Of a stretch of DNA of 64,000 bases, positions 12,080 to 24,888 are shown piece by piece. Below the pieces are notes generated by a model, which worked only from the letters and a program-made list of their open reading frames with translations, searched no databases and was not told the DNA's origin. The DNA is from Ignelater luminosus (lineage: Eukaryota; Arthropoda; Insecta; Coleoptera; Elateridae). Made by a program: the position numbers and the translations under genes. The DNA lies in contig VTPC01091301.1 of NCBI GenBank assembly GCA_011009095.1, positions 22,425 to 86,424 on the forward strand, in the 5' to 3' direction. Each line of letters starts with the position of its first letter. Within the stretch, counting starts at the first letter, position 1.

Positions 12080-15000
12080 ATGAAGTTTACTATGATTTTC
12101 CATTTATAAATGCCTTTCCAGTCGGACAAAACTCTAACTGCTTTTAAAAAATTAAAGGAGGGCAAAGCCCGTCCTGTTACTGTGCAAATTTCCTTGAGAC
12201 GATTAAAATAGATTTAAGTTGAACCATGGAGCATCAGAAACAATCCAATGACGAGTGAAGCACAGCTCATTTTAATTTTCAAAACAAATTTCTTAGTTTG
12301 AAATTTGGAATGAATCTTTATTTCTAGATACCTTTCAAGTTAGAAAAAACTCAGTCAGTCGCATCGTGTCATGTCACCATCTACTGCGCCTTTGAGAAAA
12401 CTAAAGGAATGCGTAAATTATTGTGCCAATTTTCTTCAGATTAAAGAAGGTTCAAGTCGAATCACAAAGGATCAACGGTGCGCGAAGCCCAACCCTTTCC
12501 ATTGCAAGACTTGCGATATTTTGTTTTGTGCGAATTTCCTGTTCTAGAAGCTTTTCAAGCAGAATGAAACCTGATACGTCATAAGAAAATTAAAGGATGA
12601 TATAGTCGACATGTTCGTACTGCCAGAGTTTCCTTTAGGAAAATAAAAAAGATCAGAGTAGAATCAAGGAGTACCTCAAAGGGCCCGATGGCAGGCGAAT
12701 TCTAACTCGTCTAGTTCCATGGTTTTCGATTTTAAAAAATGTCTTGGTTTGAAGTTTGGTATATTTCCATTTCTATAAGCCTTTGAAGTAGAATAAAACT
12801 TGATGCATCGCCATATGCGACTCTATCAAGAAGATTAAATATAAAGGCGCAGTCCTACTTCTCAATACTGTTCCAGCTTCCTTAAAAAAGTTACAAATCG
12901 AATCATGGAGCACCACAAACGATCCGACGGCGAGTGAAACCTAAGCCAAAAGTTCTTGATTTGAAGTTTCATTTCAAATGCAAAAATCCTCATGGCGCCT
13001 TGGAGAAGACTAAAGAAGGGCTTATCCTGACATGTTATTATTGTGCTAGTTTCCTTGATAAGATTGAAGAAGGGCACTACAAACGAAGTCTAATCCTTCT
13101 CATTGCAAGGCTCTCTATTTTCAAAAACAATTTCATGGTTTAGATTTTTGTGCAAATAAGTAAAATGAAGATCGGTACGTCGAGAAGATTCAAAAACGCG
13201 AAGTTTAACATTTTTGTAATGTTACAGTTTCCTTTAGGAGATTAAAGATCAGAGTAAAATTACTGAGCGTCGCAAAGAGCCCGATAAGAGGTGAAACCGA
13301 ACCCATCACGTTGCATGTTTTTTAATTTTCAAAACAAATTTCTTTGAGATTTGGCACAAATTTCTCTTTCTAGATTACCTTCAATTAGGATGGAATTAAA
13401 GATTAAAGAAGGGCAAACCCCAATGTTTCAGTGTGCTAGTTACTTTAAGAAGATTAAAGGAAATCAGAGTCAGATTATAAGAGACCGCAAGTGGTCCGAT
13501 GGAGGACAAAACCAAATACTCCTTGTTGCATTGTTTTTCATCTTCTAAGAAAAACCGCTTTGTTTGAACTTTGATGCTAATTACCATTTCTTGATGACTT
13601 TCAAGTAGGAAGACACTCAACCTGTTTACTTAAGAAGTTTTAAGAATATTACAATCAGACCATGAGGTACCGCAATGAGCCTGATGGCGCGACAAAGCTC
13701 AATTTATCTTACTACATAGTTTTGGATGTTCTAAACGAAACTTTTCGGTTTGACGTTTGGTGCGGATTTTTAGTAGGACTGAGCTCAACTCCCTTGAGAA
13801 GATTAGAGAAAATTAAAACCCGACATTTCAACTTTGTGCCAGTTTCCTTGAGAAGATTAAAAAAGATGTGAGTCGAACACATGGGACATTCTTCTTTTTC
13901 TTGGTCTGATGTACAATGCAATTCATTTCTAGGGTGTCTAGCAGCTTGCAAAATCTTGAAGAGTCAGGAAATTCAGAAATTGATAAAAATGTAAAAAGAA
14001 TTTTTTAAATTTTAAAAAAGTCAGAAGATTGCGAGATGTGACCTCCAAAATTTTTTCCCTAGGTGCCGATCATTTAATGGGTTGCTTTAGAATGCTGTAA
14101 GATTAAAACTTGAGAATATACGATCAATACTTACCACCAGAAATTAATGATTACTTTAAAAACAGTCTGGAAAAGTCATGAAATCTTATTATTAATTTTT
14201 GCAGGACTCGAACCTTCCCGTCGCCACAAATGGCGTCTTTGAGAAGATGAAAGGAGGACAAAACCCAACATGTTATTGCGCCTGTATTCTTGGGAAGATT
14301 AAAGAAAATTTGAGTCGAATTCAAAGATATTGCAAATGGCTGATATAAGGCGAAGCCCAAGTCATCTCGTTACATGATTTTTAATTTAAAAAAAAAATTT
14401 TGTTTGGAGTTTGATGTAAATTTTCATTTCTCGGTGCCTTTCAAGTAAGATGAAACTCGAGACGTCGCGTCGTCTTCCCATATCTATTTCCTTTGAGAAG
14501 ATTAAAAAGAGCAAATTCCCAATGTTATCGTACTAGAAGATTAAAGGAAATTCAACCTATCTCCTTGCATAATTTTCGATTTTCTAAAACACAAAAGTTT
14601 CTTTAAGAAGAAAAACCAGATACGCCACGATAAGTCATACTATAGCGGGCTTGTTGAATGGTATTGAGTTTCTTAGAAGATAATTTTTTTTGGCTTGATG
14701 TGTGGTGTGAATTTCCACTTCTAGACGTCCTTCAGTAGAATGGAGCTCGACCCGTAGTTGTATCGCCATGTACGCTCATTTGATAACATTATGTTAGATG
14801 TCATTAAATGTCACTGTGTCATTTCCTTTGAAAACAAAATTCGAGCTTCTAACCACGGGCAAAACCCAATTTATCTCGTATAACTTTCAATTTTCTAAAA
14901 CAAAAAAGTTTTTTTTTGAGGAGAATGAGGAAGACCAAAATCGAACTATGCACCACCGCATCATCATTACCATCCAATGTATTTCGTTGGATGGTTTTTG

Positions 15001-15245
15001 AGTTTCGCAAAAGAAATTTCCTGGTTTGAGATTTGGTGTGAATTTTCATTTCTACATGTCCTTCAGTAAAATGAAACACATGTGAATGGGACACTTCAAG
15101 TGACCTCGTCGGAAGCAAAGTCTAATCTAGCTCGTTGCATAGCTTTCGATTTTCTTAAACAAAAAAGTTTCTTTAAGAAGAAGGAAGAAGATCATAGATG
15201 AACTATAGACCAGTGCAAGTGCCCGGATGGCAGGTGAATCCAAGG
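12080..15245. repeat. Divergent satellite, units of roughly 200-325 bp
   Basis: A degenerate tandem array. Each unit carries, in order: CTTTGAGAAGATTAAA, a GGGCAAAACCCAA-like block, CAATTTCCTTGAGAAGATTA, a GAATCATGGAGCACCGCAAA-like block, TTTCGATTTT-TAAAACAAAT, TTTGAAGTTTGGTGTGAATT and TTCATTTCTAGA-CCTTTCAAG. The last anchor recurs near 12310, 12532, 12763, 13145, 13365, 13580, 13775, 14430, 14720 and 15045. Spacing is mostly 195-325 bases, with a gap at about 13900-14200 that looks like unrelated or fully decayed sequence. Small minus frames with FFNLLKETGT-like peptides are translations of the unit and not genes. The right edge abuts the start of a LINE near 15249. Confidence 0.8.
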
Positions 15246-15248
15246 GAC

Positions 15249-18230
15249 AGAATATCTAACAAATTATATGCATATATGGTCAGGGGTAGAACAATCTAAA
15301 AGAGCTGCAGCAGGTGTAAACTTGCTAATACATGAGAAACATAAAAAACATATTTAGAATTTCGAATGTAAAAATGAAAAAATTATACTGCTCAATATGA
15401 ACGTTTATGGCCACGAGACAACAGTAATAGGAACATACAGACCAACAGACGACTCACCAAGACAAGTAAAAGAAGAGTGTTACCAACAGTTAAACGATGT
15501 TATAGATACAATTTTTAAACACAAAGAAAAGAAATAATGATGGCAGGAGATTTTAATGGACGCATTGGGTCCAAACAAAATGACGAAGTAGTAGGACAGT
15601 ATGGTGAGATAACACGGAATGAGTCGGTGGAGATGCTAATAGAATTATGCAAACAACGTGAAATGAAAATCTTAAACGGGTATTACAATCATAAACTAAT
15701 ACACAGGGAACGATTAACATTCAATCAAAAGTCTGTAATAACAAAGGTCGAAATATATTAGGTAGTCTCATTCAAACAGCATATTACAAAGACAGTAGAG
15801 GGCGCTACAGCAAGGACAGTCTGTGACCGGCGAGGTGTACCGAGACTTTCTGGCTCGCAATATTCCAAATTGGATGGCGGCACGCAACGTCAAGAAGCCC
15901 ATTCTCGCACATGACAATGCGCATCCACACATTGCCAATTCGCCAGACTTACAGCCATGTGACTTCAACTGTTTTGTCAATTTGAAGATTGGTCTAAGTG
16001 GTACTCGATATGCCAACTTGGATGTCCTCAAAAATAGGATTGATGAGGTTTTGCAAGATGGTTTGGGGCGTGGCCTATATCAAGGTGTTTCCATGATGCC
16101 TGAAAATGGCAAAAGGTGATTGACAAGGGTAGACAATATAGTACATAAATCTAAACTATCATGAGTTTATCATTTGTAGTTTTTAAAATATTTAAATAAA
16201 TGTGTGATCCTGTTTGAATGGGACTACCTAATAGATACAATGACTGTCGGATCAAACAAAGTGCAAATTGTGGATCTGGCCATTATATGCTGATGATGAG
16301 CGTAATATGCCCTTTCACGAAGTGTAACACAAAAAATAAACAAGAAGCTACAAGGAAGAATGAGAACAGTAAAAATGACGAGGAAAAGATAGAAAAACGA
16401 ACATATAAGCTATGTCTATTGCAGGACCCAAGTATAAGAGCCCTTTTTGAGAATAGACTAACACAGGCGTTAAATAGAAAGGAAGAAAATGAAAATATCG
16501 AAAATTAATATGCTACGATTAAAAAAGCACTACATCAAGCTGCAAATGAAGCCCTGGGACAAATAAAGAAGAGAAAAATCAAGACAGAGCCATGTTGGAT
16601 GACGGAAGAAATTAAAAATCTATTACAAGAAAAAAAATGGTTAACAAAGAGAAATAATGAAAGAAGAGTACAATAGAAAGACTAGAACAAACAATTAAGG
16701 TAGAAAATTAATGAAGCAAAGAAGTATGGAAAGCGATGAAACAAATGGGAAAAAATGAAAGATGTCAATACAACACCGGCAATGTGATAGGATTATCAGA
16801 ATGGAAAGAACACTAAAGTAGAAAATAACAACATGGCACAAATATGATTATTTCTCGAGAAGAGGTAGAAAAGAATGTTAAAGAGATCACGAATGGTCGG
16901 TCGCCAGGACTAGTAAGCATACCAACAGAATTAATAAAATACGGAGGAGAAGCAAAAATAACTCGTTTAACAAAGATCATGAATAGAATATGCTCATCTC
17001 TTCAAATCCCGATTGAATGGAAAAAGGCCTATATAAGATTAATATTTAAGGAAGGTAAAAAAATGACCCAAACTGTTACAGAGACTGAGCATACAAGTAG
17101 TATTAACAGACTTTTTGGAAAAATTCTACAAAAAAGAGTGAGAGAGAATATTGAAGACAAACTCAGTAAAGACCAGAGTGATTTTATGTCTGTGAAATCC
17201 TGGACGGATAACCTCTTTGTCTTACAACAAGTATCTGAGAAAATAAAAGCGAATGGCCATAAATTACATTTGGCATTTATAGACAGTAGAACAACTTGAC
17301 TTAGATAATCAGCTATTACGAATAATTAAAGAACTTATAAAAACAACAAAGCGTACATACGTGAAAACAAAGAAATTTTTCTTATTATAAGAACAAAAGG
17401 CTTACATCAGGGATGCAGTCTGTCCCCAATCCTATTCAATGCATACATCAAAACAGCACTAAAAGAATGAAAAACGAGATGTATGGGAATGGGACTTCCA
17501 GTTGGAGGACGTCATCTATATGAACTTAAATTTTGCTGAACCCCAAATTGTCATAGCTCAGGACGCGTACGACCTGGAGTTTATGATAAGAAGACAACAT
17601 GCGAAATACAAAAAAATGGGAAATGGAAATAAATTTGAAAAAGACCAAATACCTGGTAATAAACCGCGAAGCAAAATTTGACGTTTTAATAGACGAAGGC
17701 AGCAGAGTACAACAGGTACATGAATTCAAATATCTCCAATGCATCTTTGATAAACACGCCTCGCAGAGAATGAAAATAGGCACAGAATACACCCAGGAAG
17801 GAAAATAGCCAGGCGTCTAAACAGTATTTGATGGGATAAACATATAAGCCGGAGAAACAAAAAGAGAATTGGACGAGCCTTTGTGGAATTGACAATGTGC
17901 TATGGCAGCGATTAATGCCGATTTGGATAGACGAATAACAGCGCTAAAAATAGAGTACATTCGCAGAAGTGCACAAAGATCAAGATTCGAAAGAATACCG
18001 AACACTGAAATACGCAATGTGATGAAGGCAAAAGAATTCGATCCTAGATAAGATAGAACGTAAGAGATTAAAATGGTTTGGACACAGAGTGAGGATGAAT
18101 GAAGAAAGATGGCCAAAACAATTTTTACGTAGACACCCTCAGGAAGAAAGGCCGCCCCAGACGATCGTGGAACGAAGGCATTAGTAGAGCCATGTAAGCC
18201 AGTATATTTGCAGCTTCAAAAACAGTTTGT
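15249..18230 (+). mobile_element. LINE with endonuclease and reverse transcriptase, degenerate
   Basis: A roughly 3-kb APE-type LINE lacking ORF1. The endonuclease part begins near 15260 (AAAGVNLLIHEKHK), continues with NMNVYGHETTVIGTYRPTDD near 15400, and from 15537 holds GDFNGRIGSKQNDEVVGQYG. Reverse transcriptase blocks follow: ITNGRSPGLVSIPTELIKYG near 16890, IPIEWKKAYIRLIFKEG near 17010, then GLHQGCSLSPILFNAYI near 17400. The C-terminus RLKWFGHRVRMNEERWPKQF lies near 18065. The motif-C region (FADD) is not readable. Many stops and frameshifts show it is old. A mariner derivative (15758-16231) sits in the endonuclease. The clade is probably RTE-like or a relative; I did not settle it. Confidence 0.85.
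15758..16231 (+). mobile_element. Internally deleted Tc1/mariner element inside a LINE
   Basis: The ends TTAGGTAGTCTCATTCAAAC and GTTTGAATGGGACTACCTAA are inverted repeats of about 22 bases with one mismatch. TA lies just outside both (15756-15757 and 16232-16233), the normal mariner target duplication. The inside, in frame from 15823, is the C-terminal part of a transposase: LARNIPNWMAARNVKKPI, then HDNAHPHIA with a D of the catalytic triad, then SPDLQPCDF with the last D, then LKIGLSGTRYANLDVL. The whole N-terminal DNA-binding half is missing, so at 474 bp it is a non-autonomous derivative. The coding part is fairly well kept compared with the host LINE, which fits a younger insertion. Confidence 0.85.
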
Positions 18231-18329
18231 GATCTGACGTCTGAAGTAAACAGAACAACTCAGTAGAGTAAAATTGTATTTTTCCAGATTTTTGATTTCT
18301 GCTTAGCTTAGCTGTTAGCTCTTAGTAAA

Positions 18330-21300
18330 CAGATAAGAAAGCAAGACCACATTAAGGACAAGAAAGTTAGTGAATTACAGTTATAAACTGAAATAAAATA
18401 TGGGGTTGGAGGAGGAAAAGTTATATAGGTCTTAAAGATGATAACAAAAATGAGAGAAGAATAGAGAGAATACACAAGAGAACTCCGCGAATTAAAAAAA
18501 GGTGCAAGTATTAAGAAAGGGGAAGGAAACACTAAAGAAGGAGTTTGAATGTTCAAGAAAAGAAAATGAAGTAATGAAAGTGGAACTAAAAATACTCAGA
18601 GACGCTATAGAAAATCTCGAAAGAGAAAAAAGAGAAAAGAAATGTAGTAGTAACAGGAATAAAATTAGACAGTAAAGACTCGAAGAACTTGGTGAACAAT
18701 ATGAAAGAATTCATGCAAAAACTCTTAGAAATAAGAATGAACATTAAAGATGTACATAGAGTAGGACAAAAAACATATATTCTAGAACTACCAAACACAC
18801 AGGACAAAAAAATTATATATAATGAAGAATAAACAAAAATTGAGAAACTATAAAGAAGGATGTGCATATATTAATAATAATCTACCTAAAGAGGAAAGAA
18901 TAAAACGGAAACAATTTAGAATAAAAGCACAAGGAAAGAAAGTGATCAAGAACAGAAACACAGTAAACATAGACAACGAGATATGGATGTGGAATAAAGT
19001 TACAAACACCATAGAAAATTTAAAAAAAAAACTAGAAATGATAGAAGGGATAAAAACGAGGAAAATCGACCCGGCAATGGTGAAACAAGAAACGAATAGG
19101 ATACATGACGTAAAAAGCAAGATAAAGAAAAATAATTAAAACCTGGAAAATAGGAACCTGGAACGTCAGAAGCCTATCAGGAAAGGAAGACGAATTGATA
19201 GACTAAATAATACGAAAGCATAGGTCTGGATATTCTAGGTATAACCGAGATAAAAAAGAAAGGGAAGGAAGAAATAACTTTGAAAGGAGAGCATACAATG
19301 ATATATAGTGGAGGAGCAGTAAAAGCAAGAGCATGTGAAGGAGTGGGCTGTACTATAAGGAAAGAAAATGTGAAATAACTGGAGTGGAATATCAGATAGA
19401 CTACTAAAAATAGAATTGGAAATCCACAAAAACGCAGAGATAGTAATAATAGTTGCATGAGGACCCAACGAACATGAAGGATGAATCTTGGGAGAAACTT
19501 AGCGAAATAACAGAAGAATCTAAAGATAGATTGATAATACTGGGAGACTTAAACGGAAGAGTAGGCAGAAAAAATGAGGAATTAGAGAAAACAGTCGGCA
19601 TTCCCAGAGAAGATATAAGAAATAATAATTGAATTCTGTATTTTAATAACTTAATAGTAAGAAATACGTTTTTCACCCATAAAGATGCACACAAGTTTAC
19701 AAAAGAAGTTAAATCTAGAGATAAATATCTATTAAAGACTATACAATTATTAACAAAGATTACAGAAAAGAAGTTAAAGACACAAAGGTAAGGAGAGGCT
19801 CTGAACTCTACACTGATCACTACCTAGTATTGTCAAAAATAAAAATAAAACCTGAAATAAACAAAGTAAGCATACTAGTAGAGAAAAGTAATAGTGAAAA
19901 ACAAATTGAAGATGTTATGAGAGCACATAAACTAAGAAAACAACCAATAAAAACTTTATATAAAAAAAACTGGAATTAGAAATGCAAAAAATTAGAGAAA
20001 ACGTCAACAATATGTCGATACAAGATCTTATGGAAAACCATTAAAGAAACAATGATTAATAGAAACCTGTGATTGCACCAAAATGATCAAGACAAAAAAA
20101 CAAACGAGTTGGTGGAACGAAGAAATAAGGAAGTAAAATTGAAAAAATAAAAATGGAGAAAGTATCTCAGAAATAGAAATGACGAAGATTATGACAAATA
20201 TAAAGAACAACGAACAAAAGTGAAAGAATTGGTTAAAAAGGCGAAACAACAAACGTGGTAACAATTCGGAACAAAACTGGAAAACGACAGTAAGGGAAAT
20301 AAGAATTTATTTTATCGAGCACTGAAAACTTTAAGAAAGGAAAAACAAAGCAAAACCAACTATATGAAAGACGAAGACCAAAAAATACTAGCCGAAAACA
20401 AAGATATAATGCGCAGGTGAAAAAGTTATTTTGAAAACATGCTAAATACAAAACAAATAAACCCAGAATAAAAAATAAAAGAACAATACATAGAACCAGA
20501 AGACCCTGGAAAAAAGGAAGCAATAAAAACAAAAGAAATAGAAAGAGCACTAAAACTGTTGAAGCGGGAAAAAGCATGATGGTATAACAGCAGAAATATT
20601 AAATATCCTGTTCAGCAAAATATGAGAAAAAAAGCAACCATACCAGAAGATTGGGAAATAGGAATACTTTTACCAATATATAAAAAAAGCGATAATAGAG
20701 ATTGTAACAACTACAGGGGAATAACCAAACTCAGGACGATAGCGAAGGTATATGAAAGAGTTCTCGAAGTAAGACTGAAGATAGAAATAGAAAACCAACT
20801 GAAAGAACCACAGAACGGATTCAGAAAAGGTAGAGGAGTACAAGACCACATATTTACACTCAAGCAAAACGAAAAATATTATAGAACAGTCTGGAAAAAA
20901 GAGGAATAAATAAGAAATTAATAAAAAGTATAAAAAGTCTTTAGAACAGAACAAAAAATTATGTACGGACGGGAAATCTAAAATCAGAAGAGTCTGTGAC
21001 CAAGGAAGGCCTAAGACAAGGTAGAGTACTCAATATGGTATTGGATGACGTAATAAAAGAAACAAAGGAAAAGACCAAGAAAGTACATGTAGGATACAGA
21101 AGCATACAAATAATACAAATAACAGAATGTGCCTTTGCAGACGATTTCATCATTTATGCCAAAAATGGAGCAGACACTCAAGCAAATCTAGAAATATAAA
21201 AAACAAAGCCATGGAACAAAGAAATCTAAAAATAAATGTAGTGTAACGCGCCATCCCTCAAATATTCTAGAAAAAGTCCCGAAGAGTCTCGAACAAGCTG

Positions 21301-22290
21301 GTCGAATGTGCCGGAGAAATCTCGAACTATCCAGAGTTTTCCACCGTCGAATGTTCGAGAAAGAACGCGAACTTTCTGGGCTCATCAAGAACCACGCAGA
21401 AACGAATATAAGGCTGCGTTGATCAAGCCGAGAGCAGTTCTACAGTCAATCAGCTGGTAGTTACGGACGAAATCAATGTTAATTAGTGATAAATAAATTC
21501 TTCTGTACATAATTAAATAAATAATTTAGTGTAAATAAATTCTGGAAATAAATTGTAGTAAACTAAGTAAAAATAATAATTAAAAATAAAAACACGTTTT
21601 TGTCAGAACGTAACAGTAGAAAAGACAAAAGTCGTGATAATAAGAAAACACGATACATATATTTCAATAAAACTAAAAAAAAACAAATATTGAGCAAGTA
21701 AATACATTTAAATATCTGGGAGTGACGATACATGAAAACGGAAAATCTACTGCAGAATTAAACGATAGACTAGAAAATGCAACTAGACTGTACTGTGATA
21801 TAGGTAAGTCATTTATAAGAAAGAAGGAAGTCTCAAAGAAAACCAAAATAACAGTTTACAATGCCATCTTTAGACCAATTCTAATGTATGGAAGCAAAAG
21901 CTGGGTGCTCAATAAGGACATGAAAAGTAAGATACAGGCAATAGCGATGAGGTATTTGAAAGCAGTAAAAGGTTGCACACACGAAAAGATACAATCAGAA
22001 ATGATATAAAGGAGAGGAACTAAAAGTCTAACCGAACTTGAAAAGTATAGAAAGACGACATCTAAAATGGTTTGGACATATTATGAGAATCAAGGACGAA
22101 AGACAACCAAAAAGAATATAGCAAGCAAAATTAATACAAAAGAGACCGAGAGGCAGACTCGGGAAAAATTGAGACGATACAGTGGTAGAAAGCTTGAGAG
22201 GAAGAGGAGTAACTTGGAACGAGCAAAGAAAAAAGCAAAAAATAAGAAAGGCTGGACAAAATTTATTTATAACTGTTAATTATATATATG
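18330..22290 (+). mobile_element. Second LINE of the same lineage, nearly full length but broken
   Basis: ORF1 remnants occupy about 18400-19140: coiled, Lys/Glu-rich sequence, then a block with VVVTGIKLDSKDSKNLVNNM and VGQKTYILELPN, then KEERIKRKQFRIKAQGKK. ORF2 follows after the GTWNVRSLSG-type start near 19150, with endonuclease remnants to about 19850. The reverse transcriptase has IPEDWEIGILLPIYKKSDNR (20640-20700), NNYRGITKL, NGFRKGRGVQDHIF and CAFADDFIIYAKNG with the FADD catalytic box near 21130. The C-terminal domain near 21880-22280 includes FRPILMYGSKSWV and LKWFGHIMRIKDER. A solo LTR interrupts it at 21242-21615. Frameshifts and stops are frequent. Confidence 0.85.
21242..21615. 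mobile_element. Solo LTR, probably gypsy-type (fossil)
   Basis: A 374-bp block begins TGTAACGCG and ends GAACGTAACA, giving the TG...CA termini of an LTR with a short inverted end. It is flanked on both sides by GTAG (21238-21241 and 21616-21619), a 4-bp target duplication as expected for gypsy-type LTR elements. The first part is GC-rich, and a TATAAG box lies near 21400. It sits in the reverse transcriptase region of a LINE, whose similarity resumes directly after it. No internal retroelement coding is left, so it is a recombined remnant and younger than the LINE. Confidence 0.85.
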
Positions 22291-23016
22291 AAAATGTTTG
22301 TAATGTTATTTTGCGAGAAGATCTTATGTCCGTCAGCTTCTCTAAACTTGTTGCCATGTTTTGATCAAACACTTCTCAATGCCTAGTTTTACATTTTCGA
22401 GATCAAGGTAGAAGTTAAATAAATAGAAAAAGCTGTTATCTTCTATTCACAATACTGTCTAGCTATTTTCTATGGCGATTTTTAATTAATCTTGTAGTGT
22501 ACCTTCCGTGGGGTAGGACTGGGTACAGCTTATGCGTTTTTTGTTAATTAATTAAGGGTTTAATTTAGAGTTCTCTTTTCTTGTTCCATTAAGCTTTTCT
22601 TCTGTGCATTTCCTGAAGATTTAATATTTTTGCGAATTAATTACTTTTGCCATCGCTTAATTACTACTGCAACCTTGCTGTGGTTTGTTCTCGAATATAC
22701 ACAACATGGTTTTAGTATTTTGATATTAATAATTCTATTATTGTTTTTCTTGGTATATTTTAAATTAGCAGATTTGAATTTTCAGTCGAAGGTTAACTTT
22801 CTTGCAGAAAAAGTCAGACTCTTTCAACACGGTTGCTTCTAGAAGAAAGTTGAAGCCCAGAGGTTACTATCTTAAAAGCAAATCGATGGACGCCTTGGGT
22901 GTGAAACGCAATTCTAACAAAACTCTTCCCTGGATTTAATAATATTCGTGAGGTTCTACACAAATATAAATGGAGGTCGCTAATAACAGATTATAAAAAT
23001 AAGAGGTCGTGTGGAC

Positions 23017-23035
23017 AAAGAGGTTGAGAAACACT
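23017..23035. mobile_element. hAT-type transposon end
   Basis: The sequence AGAGGTTGAGAAACACTG is the reverse complement of the classic hAT end CAGTGTTTCTCAACCTCT. The element would lie to the left, with CAATAATG as the 8 bases just outside. I did not find the matching left end, so its extent is unknown. Confidence 0.55.
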
Positions 23036-24696
23036 GCAATAATGGAACTCTTGTTGATTTTCTAAAACCTTCGAGTTTTTTTTTTAAATTAATGCTTAAG
23101 GTTTTTAAACAAATTTTATTGTCATAAAAAATTATTTGTAACTTTCCTTTTTGGAGATCAATATAATTCTAAAATCAGTAGTTTCGATTGTGCTACCGAT
23201 GTGTCTTACTCAAATTCCTAACTACCATCCGAGCCTGAGACTTCTATTTCCTATTCTAAGAAAATAATTCATTTTTACAGAACATTAATTTTCAATATTC
23301 TTTTCTTTAAAAATTGGTTTTGGATTTTTTTGACAAACCCACTCAAACATGACATTAACGGCAATAATGAGAGAACATCATTAATCTGGTAAATGACATC
23401 AGGTTTGTTTTAGCTTTAAAGAATGTTGTTGTTCTCGATCATATTATGCCAATTTTGCTTGTTCAAAAAGGAATTGTTAAGTTTTTTTCTCGAGAAAATT
23501 CATTCCATAGTTATGCAATCATAAATTTTATTTTAGTAATCTTTGCTAGTCTTCTCGCTAATTATGATGTATTATCATTTATCAGAGTAATATTCACATT
23601 TTATATTAGCAACAACAATACAGACAAGTTCTATCGCACGTCATATTTGTGTAATTTAATATTTCAATCGATCAGTATTATAAAACAACATTTTCAGAAT
23701 TATCTCTATCCAAACAATTTGAAACTCCTCTACGTACGTAGGTACCTACTACTAATTTAATTTACGGATTTATCTGAATTTGGCGTATTTAGTGTTTTGT
23801 TGTTGTGTGTGTGGTATTTTTACGGATAGTTGAGTTCAGGTTACACCGCAACTTTCAGAGAAAGAGCTAAATAATAAGGGGTGTAGCCATGGTGATCACT
23901 TTGTAACTATTGCTCTGGAAAATTTCTATTGAGGGCATTCGACCACGGTTAAAATGCCATGCCCTTGTATTTTAATACCTTCTACAAATTTAAATAATTA
24001 AATTGCAAATATCTCTCTCTGTCTCTCTGTGCGAGTATGTACACCGTTTGCAATTCAAAATTTTTCGCTTTTAGCATTTTACAAGAGAAAAAAAGGCGCA
24101 CGATGATTTACTTAATTATGTAAAAGTGATCACTTTCATTAATAATACTAAGATAAAATCGTTGAGGGTAAAAGTTGTAAAATTTGCATATAATTTTCTA
24201 ATTTCCTATAAAAGACGAGAAAGAGATCTGTGAGGGACACGGAAGAGCAACTTTATACAGTAATTATTTCCCTTTATTTTTTATTATACGGAAAGTGAAA
24301 TAAATTACTGAATTTTAACTATGAGACTTTTTTCTATTATTCTATTGTAATAAAAAGTGAAAACAACAGCAGCGTACTTACAACAATTACAATACGTTAT
24401 TTATATGTCTTTTTTTGTGCAATCCACAATATTCATGGTCAATGAATTTTTTTAAATTTTCAATTCTATTAGAAATTTTAAGTTATCATCTTACCTTAAT
24501 ATTATGTAATCCTCTTTAATATTTTTGGAGGGAAAATTAATATCGTTACACCAAATACAATAAATTTATTTTTTAGAAAATCAATTTAGCTCGTTCCCAA
24601 ATCAGTCACATTGTGATCTTACTCTCTCAAGGAAAAGCACAAAATCTTTAGCACAAAGAATTAAAAATTAATTATCAAAGATTCACGTATACCCTG

Positions 24697-24888
24697 ATGA
24701 TGAATGTTATATACTCTCCGCAACACCGAGTTTGTACCTCGCGCGATTTCAAAACGGACTGCGCGTTGAGTCAACGAAATCCTGGTATGCCTTGGTTATT
24801 GCAGTCCGATAAAAGGAGGTGGCACACTTTTGTCCTTCTCCCTCACGTTAACCTATACGGTATAAACGTGTTGCACCTGAATATCCAG
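24697..24888 (+). other. Candidate host exon (CpG-containing island with donor site)
   Basis: Within about 4 kb of AT-rich DNA, this 190-base patch is markedly richer in G+C and CpG (CTCGCGCGATTT, GACTGCGCGTTGAG). It ends at ATCCAG followed by GTAAAATG, a reasonable splice donor. An open frame runs through it in phase 24697. No good acceptor with a pyrimidine tract precedes it, so it would more likely be a first exon. No protein similarity was recognised. It could equally be a fragment of an unrecognised mobile element. Confidence 0.25.

Noticed and set aside
13396-13951. Minus-strand frames with FFNLLKETGT-like peptides as small genes
   Set aside because: The peptide recurs with each satellite unit and shifts frame between units.
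12080-15245. tRNA-derived SINE array, because of recurring GTCGAATC-like motifs
   Set aside because: No A box/B box pair at proper spacing and no cloverleaf; the motif is part of the satellite unit.
23446-23760. 104-codon hydrophobic open frame
   Set aside because: Composition follows the AT-rich background, no recognisable family, no splice or promoter support.
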